64,000 nt of DNA from Colletotrichum lupini. Taxonomy: Eukaryota > Ascomycota > Sordariomycetes > Glomerellales > Glomerellaceae. Below the pieces are notes generated by a model, which searched no databases, was not told where the DNA came from, and saw only the letters and a list, made by a program, of their open reading frames with translations. Below are positions 1 to 11,750 of this stretch, in pieces. The stretch's first letter is position 1. The number at the start of each line of letters is the position of its first letter. Both the position numbers and the translations under genes were made by a program. The stretch is taken from the NCBI RefSeq assembly GCF_023278565.1, contig NC_064681.1:682001-746000 (forward strand), in the 5' to 3' direction.

Positions 1-2061
1 CGTATCTCAATAATAATAATATGGTTGCGAAATGAGGAGTAAGACAAGAAATGAGCGGGCACGTGTGTGTAGACAGTGGTCAAGGGGAAAGGTTGATCAA
101 CCTCGCAGTTTTTTGGAAGATAAGTATGCTTTTCAAAAGCTTCACGCAAAGAACAGCACCGGCTTACATCGATTGATTCATTGGCTAGGCTTCCCTCATA
201 AAGTGCTAATATGGTCACAATGTGGCTGGCAGCATTGCATCAACCGACAACACCACGCCGTGCTATTGGGCATTTATACGAGTTTTCTGCTGCGACTGCT
301 ACCCTCACCACATTTTATGTGCTACGGGACAGAGACATGTCTCTGTAGGCGACAAGAAGCGGAAATATCAAATCATATGGTGAAATGATAAAAAAGCTCC
401 CGAACACTCCCCCCCCCCCCCCCCCCCCCCCCCAACAACCCCCACCAAATTTTTGTTGCTAAGGGGAAAAGAAGAAGGGAGAAAGAACAGGTGCTGGAAC
501 GCGAAAAAAAACGAAAAAAACAAAAACTCGGGGAAAAAGAAAAAAAACCCCCCCAACCCCCCCCCCCCCCCCCCCTTCCCAACTTAACAAGACGTAGGAT
601 TCTCATGAGGTCTGTTTGCTATTTTGGATGAACGAAAGTCAACAGCTTTGAAGACATCTTAATCAGTCATTCTGATAGTAAATCACAAGCTTCGATTGAG
701 ATCGAGGACGAAAGTTTCCAGCGCCAGCTGTTGATGCATCGAGATTTCCATGATTGGCTGCCTGATCTGAGGTTGGATGTGGTTGCGCAAGTGCTGACGA
801 CTGCCTCCCTATAGGTCATTTAGCAAAGCTGATTCGGGAGTTTCATGCAGCTATTGCTGACCATACATAATAGTTTATCACCTCCTTCGAACCCAACGCA
901 ATATGTCATTGTTTGCCAAGAGGGCTTGACAAATGAAAGGCAGCAAAGCCCCTCTTGTGGCGTAAGAATTTTAGAGGAGCGGAAGCATCCTACCAACCCA
1001 GCCTGCCTTGAAGTGGCATGCGTTCCAGTTCGCAATCACGACATTCTTTTGATACGCCAGTGTTACACTAACAGCGGGTGCCCGTGAGATGATGTGAAGC
1101 AGAGACGTGTGGATGTGTAGATGGGTGCTTGAGAAGCCAGGGCAGCTTAGGTAATTACAGGCCATCATGGTTTAAACTGATTAAATGGTGTCTGTACTCC
1201 GTATGTCTTCCTATAACACACACTAACATGCGCAAGTCTAGGAGCCGAAATCCTACACCAATTCACCCTGTTTATCTTGCTCGCACTTGCCAGACCACTT
1301 TGAGGTATCTCTACATTACTTTTGCAGAGAATTATTACCGAGAACTCCGAAGAGACTGATTTTGCAGCGACTGAAATATTTTTCGTGGCGGTCTTTTGGG
1401 GGCGTGGCAAGGAGATTATACGAAGGGTAAAAAGGCCACCACTGCATTGATACTACGATCCGCTCACTTATCATTAAGAACGATCTTCTCTGATGTCTAA
1501 TAATGACAAGGAGACTCTAGCGGGCGCTTAGTCCCAACTCAAGTGGTGTGAGTGATTAACAACTACCTTCATTTGGCTGAAAGTAGGTCGCTAAACCCCG
1601 GACCCAACAACAGCAACTCTGAATCCTTACATACCTCACTACATACCTCATAAGATGTGTTCAACTCACTTTATGCCAAGACTCAATTGACTTTGGGCAA
1701 TCGATAGAATTCAATAGAAGCAAAGACTTTGTAGTCTGTCTCGGGTCTCTTATCAATGACGAAACGACATGCGTGACGTGACCGTACCAAAACCACTGTC
1801 AGATAGGTACACTGCCGACTGGTACTTGACGAGCCTGTATCAATGTTTGGAAAGCTTTTGTGTTATATTACTGTAACTGAATCTTTGACGGCGGGCAACT
1901 TTCCACTTTACTGCAGACGAATTTTTAAGTTTCTCTATGACCTGAATAATAATACATTTATCAGCAGGACACAGACCAAGCTTGCCACTTCCCAAGCTTA
2001 GAGCTCGATAATCTGCAACAGCGTTGGTCAATAACTACATATAGCTCCGATGCAGGACAAC
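1..2061. other. Gene-poor left end with poly-C tracts
   Basis: No protein-coding gene is supported here. The open frames are short (at most 118 codons), overlap each other on both strands and show no family resemblance. Two long cytosine runs, near 409-433 and near 555-575, flank a purine-rich low-complexity stretch (about 440-550). Confidence 0.5.
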
Positions 2062-2400
2062 TCACTGAACACATCCGTCCTGGACCTGATCGACACGCTG
2101 CCAGTTGGTAGGATCGCTTATGGATGCCACACATCCAGCAAGCCCAGGCCGCGTAAGTCGATCCGTAAAAATGTCGATTGTGCAGCCTCCAAAGACAATG
2201 TTGACGCTCTTTGCGTCATAGTTGGCAAAGCTCTTGTTGATGCTCGTCATGGTAAAGCACTGGGCGAGGTGTTCAGTTCCCGTGTTGGAGCCACCACCGT
2301 AGTGAAATGTCGTACCGCCGGCGCATTGGTCATGGTCGTGGAATGTTACTGACCAGGCGGAGGCGGTGGTCACGGCGGAAAGAAGAAGAGCGAGCTTCAT
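2062..2400 (-). CDS. Small secreted cysteine-containing protein, effector-like
   Basis: A single-exon frame of 112 residues starting at ATG 2400. The first 15 residues (MKLALLLSAVTTASA) form a clear signal peptide with a small-residue cleavage site before WSVTF. The mature part is about 97 residues with five cysteines (contexts DQC, AQC, GGC, AGC, DGC) and ends two residues after the last one. This layout is usual for small secreted proteins of plant-associated and saprotrophic ascomycetes; I do not recognise a named family, so any effector role is inferred. It lies about 1 kb from the disrupted HET gene and 1.6 kb from the RIP-mutated block, the kind of neighbourhood where fast-evolving secreted genes are often found. 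The odd number of cysteines means at least one is unpaired or pairs between molecules. Confidence 0.7.
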   Translation of the reverse strand: MKLALLLSAVTTASAWSVTFHDHDQCAGGTTFHYGGGSNTGTEHLAQCFTMTSINKSFANYDAKSVNIVFGGCTIDIFTDRLTRPGLAGCVASISDPTNWQRVDQVQDGCVQ

Positions 2401-3387
2401 CTTGGAAGTAATTGAACAATAGGAAAACTTAAGTGATAGAAATAATGAGCATGGAATGGAGGGTTTAGCGTTGGCTCTGGCTTGGCAGAGTTTGGTTTAT
2501 GTAGTGTTGTGGGCGACGTGCGTGTACGAAAGGCATCTAGGGCTTGGATTTTTCATGTTTGTAGATCAACAACTTATCAAAGTCACGCGTGTCGTTACAA
2601 TCAGGAAAGTTTTCATAGTCTACTATCTAATAGATTGCTACTTGCTCGCACTCACCAAGTCGCGCGGATAATCGGCATGCTTTGAACTTGGGCTGTGCGG
2701 GGCCATTGCGAGCTTATATACTGATGATCAACGTAGTAGTTGTTAAGACTCTCAAGAGCTACGCAATTTTAGGGATTACAAAGTTTAAAGTTGCGGGATG
2801 GCCGAAATTTGATGCGAGATGTGCGAGTAATTCGGCTTCGTCTATCTGTTCTAGGGATTTGGTTCCCGAAACCGAGAGGCGTAACGACTTACGGGCTTGT
2901 CCCTGACTCGCACTTTTGCTCAGCACGATCAGAATAGTACTGAAGAGAGGTCGGAGAATACCCTTAAAGAGAGCTCAAGAGACCACTGTGGATAAGGTTT
3001 AACAGGCGGCCATTAGTACATTTTGCCAATTTGAGCGACTAAGGGTTTCCTTTTCCAACTTTTCCAAGTATAATAGATTTGTTCCTTCTGTCTCAATGAT
3101 GCTTAACAAATTCTCAACAAGTTTCATTAAGTGTCAAATGGCGTGATAAGAGCTGAGAGTCATGAATTGTTTTGCCGCTCGTAAGACCTGAACTTTTCCG
3201 CGTGAAGTCTTTGACATGTTCGAAGTTCAAGCGGGTTTGAGGACGAGTTACACAGGCATTGGAAACGAAGTAAAAGGAGCTGGAAGGCAGAGCCATGTTG
3301 AAAGGCTTAGTGCAATTTGACATGATTTGATCATTATATACACAGCCTCCTCTCATCAGAATGAAGAAGATACCCCTGAGGATTCAC
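2401..3387. other. Intergenic, nothing recognised
   Basis: About 1 kb between the small secreted gene (whose promoter lies at the left end of this stretch) and the 3' end of the broken HET gene. Only short, mutually overlapping open frames are present and none resembles a known protein. Confidence 0.5.
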
Positions 3388-4024
3388 CTAAACCAGCGTG
3401 AATTCTTCAATGTGGGCAGTTCCAGCAGACACATTCTCAGACATTTGTCCCTCCATGAGGCCACATACATATGTATCCCCAATAACTTGGTAAGCTTCGC
3501 CCTGCTTTCGAAGAACAAGAGGTACGGGACATCCTCCTATTACGACGACGTGGTCTCCAACCTGCGCGCCTAACGGGGCCAGTCCCATGTACCCATACTC
3601 AGTCAGAATGAAGGATCTGTCCCGTGTTATCCTGTCGACCTCGTCGGCCAAAGTACGTTTTAAAACTCCTAGCATCGCTTCAGCTACCAGTTTCTCGTTA
3701 TCGGAAAATCCTTCGACGTTGGGCTGGTTATATCCGCTTTGATAGAGATCATTGAGCTGAGATTTTTTGCTCTTTTGAAGCCAGTACGATCGCTCTGCCC
3801 GGAGGGAAGGGATGGAGTGAACCGGTGGATCATGGCCAATCTTTGTCCGAGAAATTCTCCTCGGGTACGAACTAAAAGCAGACCGCATGAGCCGAACATA
3901 TACGTCTTTCACGCTCATAGAATGGATGAGGCCGATGGGATTCTGTTCATTGATGGAATCTATTGTTTCGTTTTCGTTCTTCGGCGACTTCTAAAAGTCT
4001 AGTACTACGTGGTTGCGATCTATC
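3388..4024 (-). pseudogene. HET-domain gene, 3' part (split by a retrotransposon)
   Basis: This is the C-terminal part of a heterokaryon-incompatibility (HET) protein. The last 176 codons are open and hold the C-terminal block typical of this family: a GYMGLAP segment, a glycine-rich GDHVVVIGGCPVPLVLR strand pair, a GDTYVCGLMEG segment and the ending EEFTLV before the stop at 3388-3390. Upstream the same frame runs to the left LTR of the copia element, with one in-frame TAG at 3991-3993. The 5' part of the gene is at 21806-23174. Counting one copy of the 5-bp target duplication, the two parts add to 2001 bp, exactly 667 codons, so the insertion broke one continuous frame. The break falls in the conserved F-C-R-T-x-x-x-D-R motif that precedes the C-terminal region of such proteins. 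The fragment has no start of its own and is unlikely to be functional. Confidence 0.9.
4020..4024. repeat. Target-site duplication of outer copia element, left copy
   Basis: CTATC directly precedes the left LTR. The right copy at 21806-21810 reads CTATT, one C-to-T change away. In the HET gene this pentamer lies in the codons between the C-R-T and D-R parts of the split motif. Confidence 0.85.
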
Positions 4025-4226
4025 TATCGGATTGGAAGTTTAATTCGACTGCGGCATATAGCCAACTACGCAGGGGCTAATTAGGGGCCCTATTTATAAT
4101 TATCATAGCTAGCCCAACTTATAGTTAGAACCTCCTTTTTATATTTATATAGATATTTATATAGTTTAATTAATCTCTTTATTAATTACGGTTCGAACTA
4201 ACTACCTTATAATAAGAATATTAATA
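4025..4226 (+). repeat. Left LTR of outer copia element (202 bp)
   Basis: Aligns over its full 202 bp without gaps to 21604-21805. Both copies share blocks such as AGGGGCTAATTAGGGGCCC and GGTTCGAACTAACTACCTTA. The differences seen are C/T and A/G exchanges. Confidence 0.9.
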
Positions 4227-6240
4227 CTAATTAGTAATTAAATTTTATTATTATAGATTAATAAGGTATTTTATTATATAAAAAAGACGACTTTTTAATA
4301 TTATATAGGATAAAAGATTTATATTAATTAACTTTATAAAAGTAAATAAAAAAGGGGATAATTTTTAAATACCGTACGGAATTAAGTAATCGTAGCCCTT
4401 TATTATTTATAAGAAGTCGACGTTTATTATATTAAACTACGTTAATTAATAAAACTACTTAAGTAATTAGCCTTTTATTATTACTTTAAATAGCTTTTTT
4501 ATTAAATAACTTTTTTATAGCCGGCCCGTAATTAGAAATTAACTAATTAAATTAGTAAAAAGAAATACTTACGTAGCAACTACTTACTTAATTAATTAAT
4601 ATAATAAACGAGCTTAATAATATAGTATAAAAAGAGTACTATATAATTAAAAAAAGGGATCTTTAGATATAAATATTTTTAATAAGCGTAATAAGAACTT
4701 ATATAAGAGTTATAAAACTAAGAGATTTATAATATATAAAAAGGCTTAATATTACGAAGATTTTATAAATATAACTTTAAAACTTATAATTTAAATAATC
4801 TTTTTATAACCCCCTTAATTACTCCCTAAGTATTACTTAAGAATATAATATAAAAGATAGTTTAATAAAAGAGGAGGGGATTTAAAAGTCTTAATAATAT
4901 CGAGTTAAGAGTATTATAAATCTCGGAGATTAATTTAAAAAAAAAAGGCGGCTATTTTAAAATAGTTTTATAATTTCTTATTATAGTTATTATTAGCTTA
5001 AGAAAAGGCTAAGAAAATAAAAATCTAAAAAAAAAAAATCTTTTAAAATATTATTAAAGGGCTTTTTTTTATACTAAGCCCTTAGTACGTAATTATTAAT
5101 TTTAAAAAATTAATTAAGTAATAAAAGGGATTATTAATAAGCGATAATTACTTAATTATAATTGAGTTATAAAAAAGATTATTTAAAAAATATAAAATAG
5201 GGTACTAAGAAGCTATAAAAAAAGGATTTCTAAGGTATTTAGCCCTATTAAGTATAAATAATAAATAAGTATTTTTAATAAGTCCTTAATATTTACGATT
5301 TTATAAAAAAGAGGGCTTAACTTTACTAACCGTACTTAATAACTTATATAGCTCTTTTACGAGCCGCTTAGTATTTATATTTAACTATTTTTATAAAATA
5401 CTATTTTAAAAGAGGTAAGTTAAAAAAAGAAGTTATTTAGAGATTATAAAAAGTATAAGGCTTAGAAGGCTAAAAGTATATAAAATAGCGGATATTAATA
5501 ATTAATAAAGATCTTAAGACTAATTATTATATTATTTTATAATAATATAAACGTTTACCGCTATTATTAAAAAAAAGAATTATTAAAACTTACTTTTTTA
5601 TATTAAATAAAAAGGAGGATCTTAGTAAGTACGATAGTTAGTAATTTAAAAAAGTAATAATAATTACTAAAAATAATAAGATAGTAAGAGGAAGTAAGAA
5701 TTTCTTAAACTTTAATAAATTCGTTAAGTAATAGAAATACGGATTTATTATAATTAATACGCAGATTAAATATATTTTTATTAAAATTAAATACGCTAGC
5801 GACTATTAATATAAGTATAAGCTAAAGTACGACCCTTAATAAATTAAAAAAAAAAAAGAGGACGGAACCTAATCTTAAATAGAATCCTAATCCCTTATAA
5901 ATAAGTAAATATTAACTCGGATTATTAAAGGATATAGATATATAGAATTACGGATTAGCTTAATAATAAGTAAATTAATATAGTATTAATCTATTTAATT
6001 AAAGTTTATAAAAAAAGGGGTTATAGGGGTAACTCCTATTTTATAAAATTATAAACGACCTTAGTTATTAACTAAATAAATAGTTTGCGAGCATAAGCTT
6101 AAGAATTATAAAAGTAGTTAATAGATTTTTTTATAAGCAAGGGGTATTATTAATATAGTTATAGTTACGAAAGTTATATAAAATCTTAATAATAACGATT
6201 ATAAAAGAGGAATTCGTACTATAAAACTAAGTATAAGTTA
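4227..6240 (+). pseudogene. Outer copia element, left internal part (presumed gag/5' pol)
   Basis: About 2 kb of internal sequence between the left LTR and the gypsy insertion. In a plus-strand copia element this is where the primer-binding site and gag region should lie. RIP has filled all frames with stops (TAA, TAG), and I could not identify a zinc knuckle or protease motif by eye. The assignment rests on position only. Confidence 0.45.
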
Positions 6241-6245
6241 ATAAG
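6241..6245. repeat. Target-site duplication of nested gypsy element, left copy
   Basis: ATAAG immediately before the left gypsy LTR, identical to 15733-15737 immediately after the right LTR. Confidence 0.85.
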
Positions 6246-6471
6246 TATTATGGCTAGCTAGTTATAATAAGTATATTAATAGAAGTTAAGGCTACGAGTA
6301 CTAAGTAAATAGTATCGTAGTTATAAATAGCTTCCCTAAAGCTATATTTATAAGTCGTAAAGTAAATAAGGCTTCGGTAATTAATTATAGTCTTATTAAA
6401 AAGGGTTCTTAGTAAAAATAATTAAAAATAATCGTAAGATTTAATACTAAGTTAATTATTAAAGAGTTATA

Positions 6472-7515
6472 TAGTGGTTTTTTTTCCGGCTTTATAGGTA
6501 TAAAAAATTAACCTTAACGAGATTACGCTTTTAAAAGAAATTATATAATATAGTATACTTTTTAATTATATAATATACGTAATATACCCTAAGTACGCGC
6601 TTAATATAATATAGTAATTTTAATACGAAAACCGCTATATACTTTAAGATAAGTAAGCTGCCTTATAGTAGCGCTAGTTAAAAAGGTTAATAATAAAGGT
6701 CGGCCGTAATAATTAGCTATAATAGTCGGCCGTAATAATTAAAGGCGGCCCTTAATTATAGAGGTTCTAAACTTTAATAATAACGTAGAGGTTTTTAAAA
6801 AAAGGGCTAAATAAGCTAATATTTATTACTTATACTAAAGCTCGTAAAGATTTTTTCTATCCTTATCGCTTTTAATATTGCCTAAAGCTACTCTCTATTT
6901 AAACTAAATAAATTTACTAAATAAGTCTATTAAATAAACTTATTAATATATAAACTACTACTCTACTCTTAGTATATAGTTAGTAATTAGTAAGCTAGAA
7001 CTAAATATACCCGTTAATAAGTCTACCCCTCTCGGGCTAAGCGCCCTCTTTAACTAGCTCGATACTATAACTATCGTAGCTAATATAAATACGCCCGAGG
7101 ATTAATAAAATACTTTTTAATAATACGGAATTTAGCTAGGTAATAGTACGAATACCGTAAATAGCTAAGTTAATATAAATATTAAGATTTAGTATATTAA
7201 TATTAATTTAAAAATTTTATTTTATAAAGCTAGAAATCTTTTTAATATAGGCTATATTATAAACGTAAAGGAATATATAAGGGGCCTTTTAACTTTTAAT
7301 AAAAAGGAGTATATAATATAAAATCTAGTTACTTATATAAGCTAGTACTAAGAGGTTTTATATACGTTAAAATAGGTATAGCTCGCTTTTTAAACGGGTA
7401 AGAGAAAGTGGGGAGCTATTTTAACTAGTAATTAGGTATAAAGCGCAATATACCTAATTTTCCCTAATACGTAATATATAGTACGGCCCCAGCGGATTGC
7501 TCTGTCGGGGGGTAC
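6472..7515 (-). mobile_element. Element A: 1044-bp insertion of unknown class
   Basis: Flanked by a 12-bp direct duplication, taaagagttata, at 6460-6471 and 7516-7527. A second copy in opposite orientation lies at 16593-17615. Written on the minus strand, the element begins with a C-rich end (GTACCCCCCGACAG) followed by a GC-rich segment and ends with a run of A then CCACTA. I see no terminal inverted repeats and no LTR. Target duplications of 12-14 bp that differ in length between copies, an A-rich 3' end and no inverted repeats suggest a target-primed (non-LTR or SINE-like) element, but both copies start at the same 5' end, so they are not random 5' truncations. No coding capacity survives. 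Confidence 0.75.
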
Positions 7516-7766
7516 TAAAGAGTTATAAAAAGTCTATTTTTAAGCCTAGCTTAAGTTTATACTATATATAAATCCGCCCGTAAATATATTTTTTATTAAT
7601 AATTACTCTTATTTATTAAGTAATTACTAAGTAGATATTAATAAGTAATTATTTAGAGTAATTATAGTAATTACCTTATTACGTAATTACTACTTCTTAT
7701 TTATATATAACTTATCTATAGTTCTTTTATTTTATAAAAATTATTTTATATTCTTATACTTTTATA

Positions 7767-8789
7767 TTTATTTTAGTATTCTACCTTTACTAACTACTCG
7801 GGCGATTCTTAATATCGGTTATATAGTATTAATATACGGTATTAGTAAATACTTATACTATCTCGCTAGACTATTTTTTTTAGATTTTCTAACTTTTTAA
7901 CTTTCCCTTTTATAAAGTTTATAACTACGGATTATAGACGGCAATAGGCGCCCGACGCTACTATTTTATAAGCCTATTACGTACCTAGCTAAGTTAGCTA
8001 CCCTTCTAAGTATAATAGCTTATAATAGTAGTATTAAAGATGCCCTCGTCGCCGTTATTAAATAATATCGACTTTATAATATTTACCCTAGCACTTTTAA
8101 CTTTACTTATATATATATATATTCGTTACCTCGTTTTTTTTATTAAAGTTAAAAACGCTACTTCCCTTATTATCCGTTACTATTATACTATTACTATTAC
8201 TATTTAACTATCTATTTTAAGTATACTTTATTAAAATACCGAGACGTTATTAATAACTCGTCGACCCTTAGGGCTTCTTTAATAATTAGAAGTTATTTAA
8301 TCCTATAAATATTATACTAAACGACCCCGAGCTATAAAAAGACCGCTTTAATAAATACTATATTAGTAATATCGACTTATAAAAAACGGATAAATATATT
8401 ATAATAAGCGTCGCCCTTATCGGTACCTTTTTAATATAATAGAGTATAAATAAGCCTAGACTTAATAATATAATTAAGAGCTTAAAAAGAGCATAGGTAA
8501 GTATATTAAATAGGAATATTAAAAAGAGGTTATTATTAAATAAGATAAAGGGAGAAAGTAAGGGGTAGTATTTAGTTATTAAAAAGGCGATTAATATACT
8601 ACGGCGGCGGGGTTATTAATATCTTAAGTTTAGTTAGTATTAATAGTTAGTAACGGCTACGGCTAGCTATAGTTAGTTATAAAGTTTTATTAAAGTACGT
8701 AATAAAAACATTCGATATTAACTTTAATAAACTAGCTTACTTATAAAGGCGAAGATAGCCCCTAATGAGGCGGACCGGACCCCAAAGGG
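7767..8789. mobile_element. Element C: 1023-bp insertion of unknown class
   Basis: Flanked by the 13-bp duplication ttatacttttata at 7754-7766 and 8790-8802, inside the left gypsy LTR. One end is GC-rich (GGACCGGACCCCAAAGGG at 8772-8789) and the other is AT-rich. I see no inverted repeats, and the sequence is not visibly related to elements A and B although its size and duplication length are alike. No intact frame; orientation undecided. Confidence 0.7.
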
Positions 8790-8876
8790 TTATACTTTTA
8801 TATATATAGTATATTATAGCTACTATAAGCCTACGGGGCGGGCCCTAGTCTTAGTTATATATATTAAGTTATAATA

Positions 8877-11549
8877 TTAAGTCTTTTTTTTAAAGGTTTT
8901 ATCTTTATAAACTTATAAATAAGTTATTACAGCCTAGATTAAGGCTCGTTAAATAGTTCTTTTAAAAATACTAAGATATCCGCTAGATTTTTAATATATC
9001 ATTGATTAAAGCTTATTTTTAAAATTAAAGAGCGAGGATTTAAGATCGAAATACTTTACTTATTTTATCGTTTATTAAAATAAAAATATAAGATATTAAA
9101 GGGTAAATTAAAATATTATAAATATATACGTCGTAATTATTCTTATAACGCGACTATTAATACTATATACGATCGTAAGTTTTTTTTTTTTTTTTAGTAT
9201 TTTTTATATTAATTATATTTATAATAGATCGTTTTTTATTTAAAGCTAATAGGCTAGAATATAAAAAAGAGGTAGAGGAGCTTTTTTTTTAAAAACGGGT
9301 AGAGGCCTTGTGTTATATATAAGCTAAAATAGATTAGTCTTTATTAAAACTAAATCGTTTTTTTTAAAAAAAAAGAATAGTATTTAAAAAAAGAAAAGCG
9401 ATCCTTAATTTTCTTAATATTATTAATAAGGATAAATTAATTATTATACGAAAAGTATAGTTTAGTAGTGCTTTTAGAATAATTAACTAAGATATTATAA
9501 TAACTAAGAGTTTTAATTTTAATTTTAATTTTAGTATTTTAAAAGGGATTCCTAAGAGTTCTAAAAGTTCGTAATAGGTTCTTATATATTTTTTTTATAT
9601 TTATAGTTTTTTTATTTAATTAAGAATTCCCATATTCTATTTTTAATTTTATAATTAATAATTCGTCCGACTTCGTACTCTAATTAGTTTATAATAATAA
9701 TAATATAATTTTTTATATATAAACCTCTTAGTATAGGTTTAAGTAATAAAATATAAAAAACGGAATAGTATTATATTATATTTAGTAGTTTTAATTCGTA
9801 ATTAATTAGTAAAACTTTTTTAATAATTTCGAAAGGTTTAAGTTTTTTATAATCTAATTTATTACTTAGTTATTTTATTTTAATATTATAATAAAGGAGA
9901 TAAGTACTATCCCTCTCTTTTAAAAATAGTCCTTTAATCCTTAATTTATCCGCGTTTTTTTATATATATTATTATACGAACTCGAGGTTTAATAAGGCTT
10001 ATTTATAAATCTCTTTAAGTTTATATATATTTATTATAGTTTTTACGGCCTATAGTCCTTATTATACTTTTTAATATATTATTAATTAAAATCCGTAATT
10101 AAAATAAAACGGGGATTTTCTTATATTCTTATTAATTACGTTATTATATACGAACTAGGCTATTAATAAAAGTACTACCTAATTATCCTAGTTATAATTT
10201 ATATAATAACAAAAGTATATTTTAAGGATCTAATTAATCCTTTTTATTTATCTATTAGTTTATAAATAAAATAATATTAATAGTTTATAATTTATACTAA
10301 GTTACGAAATTAGGGATTTCTAAAATTTTCAAATAAATAGCTTATCTTTATTAAAAATAATTTCTTTTAATAAATTATAGTTTAAAAATATAACCTTAGT
10401 AAATATATATACTAGGTTTTTTATAATACTTAACTCTTTATAAAAGATAAAGTGTGTAAACTTAGTAAGTTAATTAATTATAACTAAAATACTATCGTAT
10501 TATACTTTAGTAAATAGTTCTTTAGATTTTAGTAATTTAATAATAAAGTCCTATATAATCGATTATTATACTTCCATTAATAATTATAATAGTTATAACT
10601 CGTTATAAGGTTTATATAAGCTATTTTTATTTTTTTATAAGTTATGTAGTCCTTAATTACTTTTATAATTTTAGTATATATAATAAATTTATTATAATAC
10701 TAGTAAATCCGTTTTTACGTTTTAGTTACTCCTTAGTAACTATATACTAATATATTATAAATTTTTATAATAAGCTTAGGGATTATCTTTTTAGTTAAGC
10801 TAGTATTAATTTTTTTAATTATTATAAAAAGCTTCGTAATTAATATAAAGCTACTATCCCTCTCTTATTTAAAAATAACTTAAATTTCTTTAGGGACCGC
10901 GACTTTATAATTAGGTTTTTTATTAAGAGCGTCCGCTTTACTATTTTCTAAACCTTTTTAATAAATAATTTAAAAATTATATTTAAATAGGAATTCGCTC
11001 TATTTAACTTATTGTTTATTTAGATTCTTATTCCTTATAAAATTTATAAAGTTCTTATAGTTTATATAAACTATAACTTCGTACTTAGTTCTAAATAATT
11101 ACAATCTCTATTTTTAAAATACTTTAATAATTACTATTAATTCTTTATTATAAATTTATTAATTTAATTCTACTCCGTAAAATACTTTAAAATAAAAATA
11201 ATATAAATAAAGCTTTTTTTACTCGTCTTATTATCCTAAGACTACTCCTATAATAAAATTTAAAATATTAGTTTTAATTTTAAAAAGTTTTTAAAAATCT
11301 AAGATTATAATAACTAATTTAAAAACGACTATACTCTTAACCTTTAATAAATACTTCCTTATACTTAAAATCCTAAATAAATAAGGTATCCTTTTATATT
11401 AAGTTATTAAAAAGTCTAATTATATTAATATAGTTTTTAAAAAATCGTTAATAAAAATTAATAAATCCTAAGAATCTTTATATATCCTTAACGTTTTATA
11501 ATATAAACTAGTCCTTAATTACTTTTATTTTTAATATTTATATATAGAT
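8877..11549 (-). pseudogene. Gypsy internal region, presumed 3' pol (RNase H/integrase)
   Basis: For a minus-strand element the region to the left of the reverse transcriptase remnant should carry RNase H and integrase. The sequence is saturated with stops by RIP, and I could not read a convincing zinc-binding or catalytic motif by eye. Assigned by position only. Confidence 0.4.
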
Positions 11550-11750
11550 TTATCCTAATATAATAATATATTTAAAGAAGTTTATTTTTTATATATAGAA
11601 CTCGTACTTAAAAAGTTCGGTATATAGTTTAGTATTTTAGAGCTTTTAAAATACTATATAAATATACTTTTTATATATTTTAAAGTCGGGAGAGAAAATA
11701 AGAATATTATTAATATAAATAATAATAAAAATATTAACGTATTCCCGAAG
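11550..11750 (-). pseudogene. Gypsy reverse transcriptase remnant
   Basis: One minus-strand frame reads R-E-Y-V-N-I-F and then Y-I-N-N-I-L-I-F-S-P-D at 11717-11685. This is the gypsy catalytic box Y-x-D-D with both aspartates turned to asparagine (GAT to AAT, a G-to-A change as RIP makes). It continues with residues matching the usual downstream region (a K-x-E-F block near 11595 and a following I-I-x-L-G block), interrupted by TAA stops. Loss of the catalytic aspartates alone would abolish activity. Confidence 0.8.

Larger units (their letters stand above)
6246..8876 (-). repeat. Left LTR of gypsy element, interrupted twice
   Basis: Three LTR segments (6246-6471, 7528-7766 and 8803-8876) match the uninterrupted right LTR in order. 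The joins coincide with the 12-bp and 13-bp target duplications of elements A and C. The ends read TATTA...ATAATA, expected from TGTTA...ACAACA after RIP. Confidence 0.85.

Noticed and set aside
4180..4200. GGTTCGAAC in the outer LTR resembles the B box of tRNA genes
   Set aside because: No matching A box or clover-leaf could be found around it in either LTR copy; taken as chance or as part of the LTR.
4050..4226. A shorter LTR starting at TG 4050
   Set aside because: The alignment with the right copy continues 25 bp further left to 4025, and only this longer boundary gives a matching 5-bp target duplication and equal 202-bp lengths.
6472..7515. Helitron identity for element A, because of a GC hairpin near one end
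   Set aside because: Helitrons insert between A and T without target duplication and end in CTRR; here there are 12-14 bp duplications.
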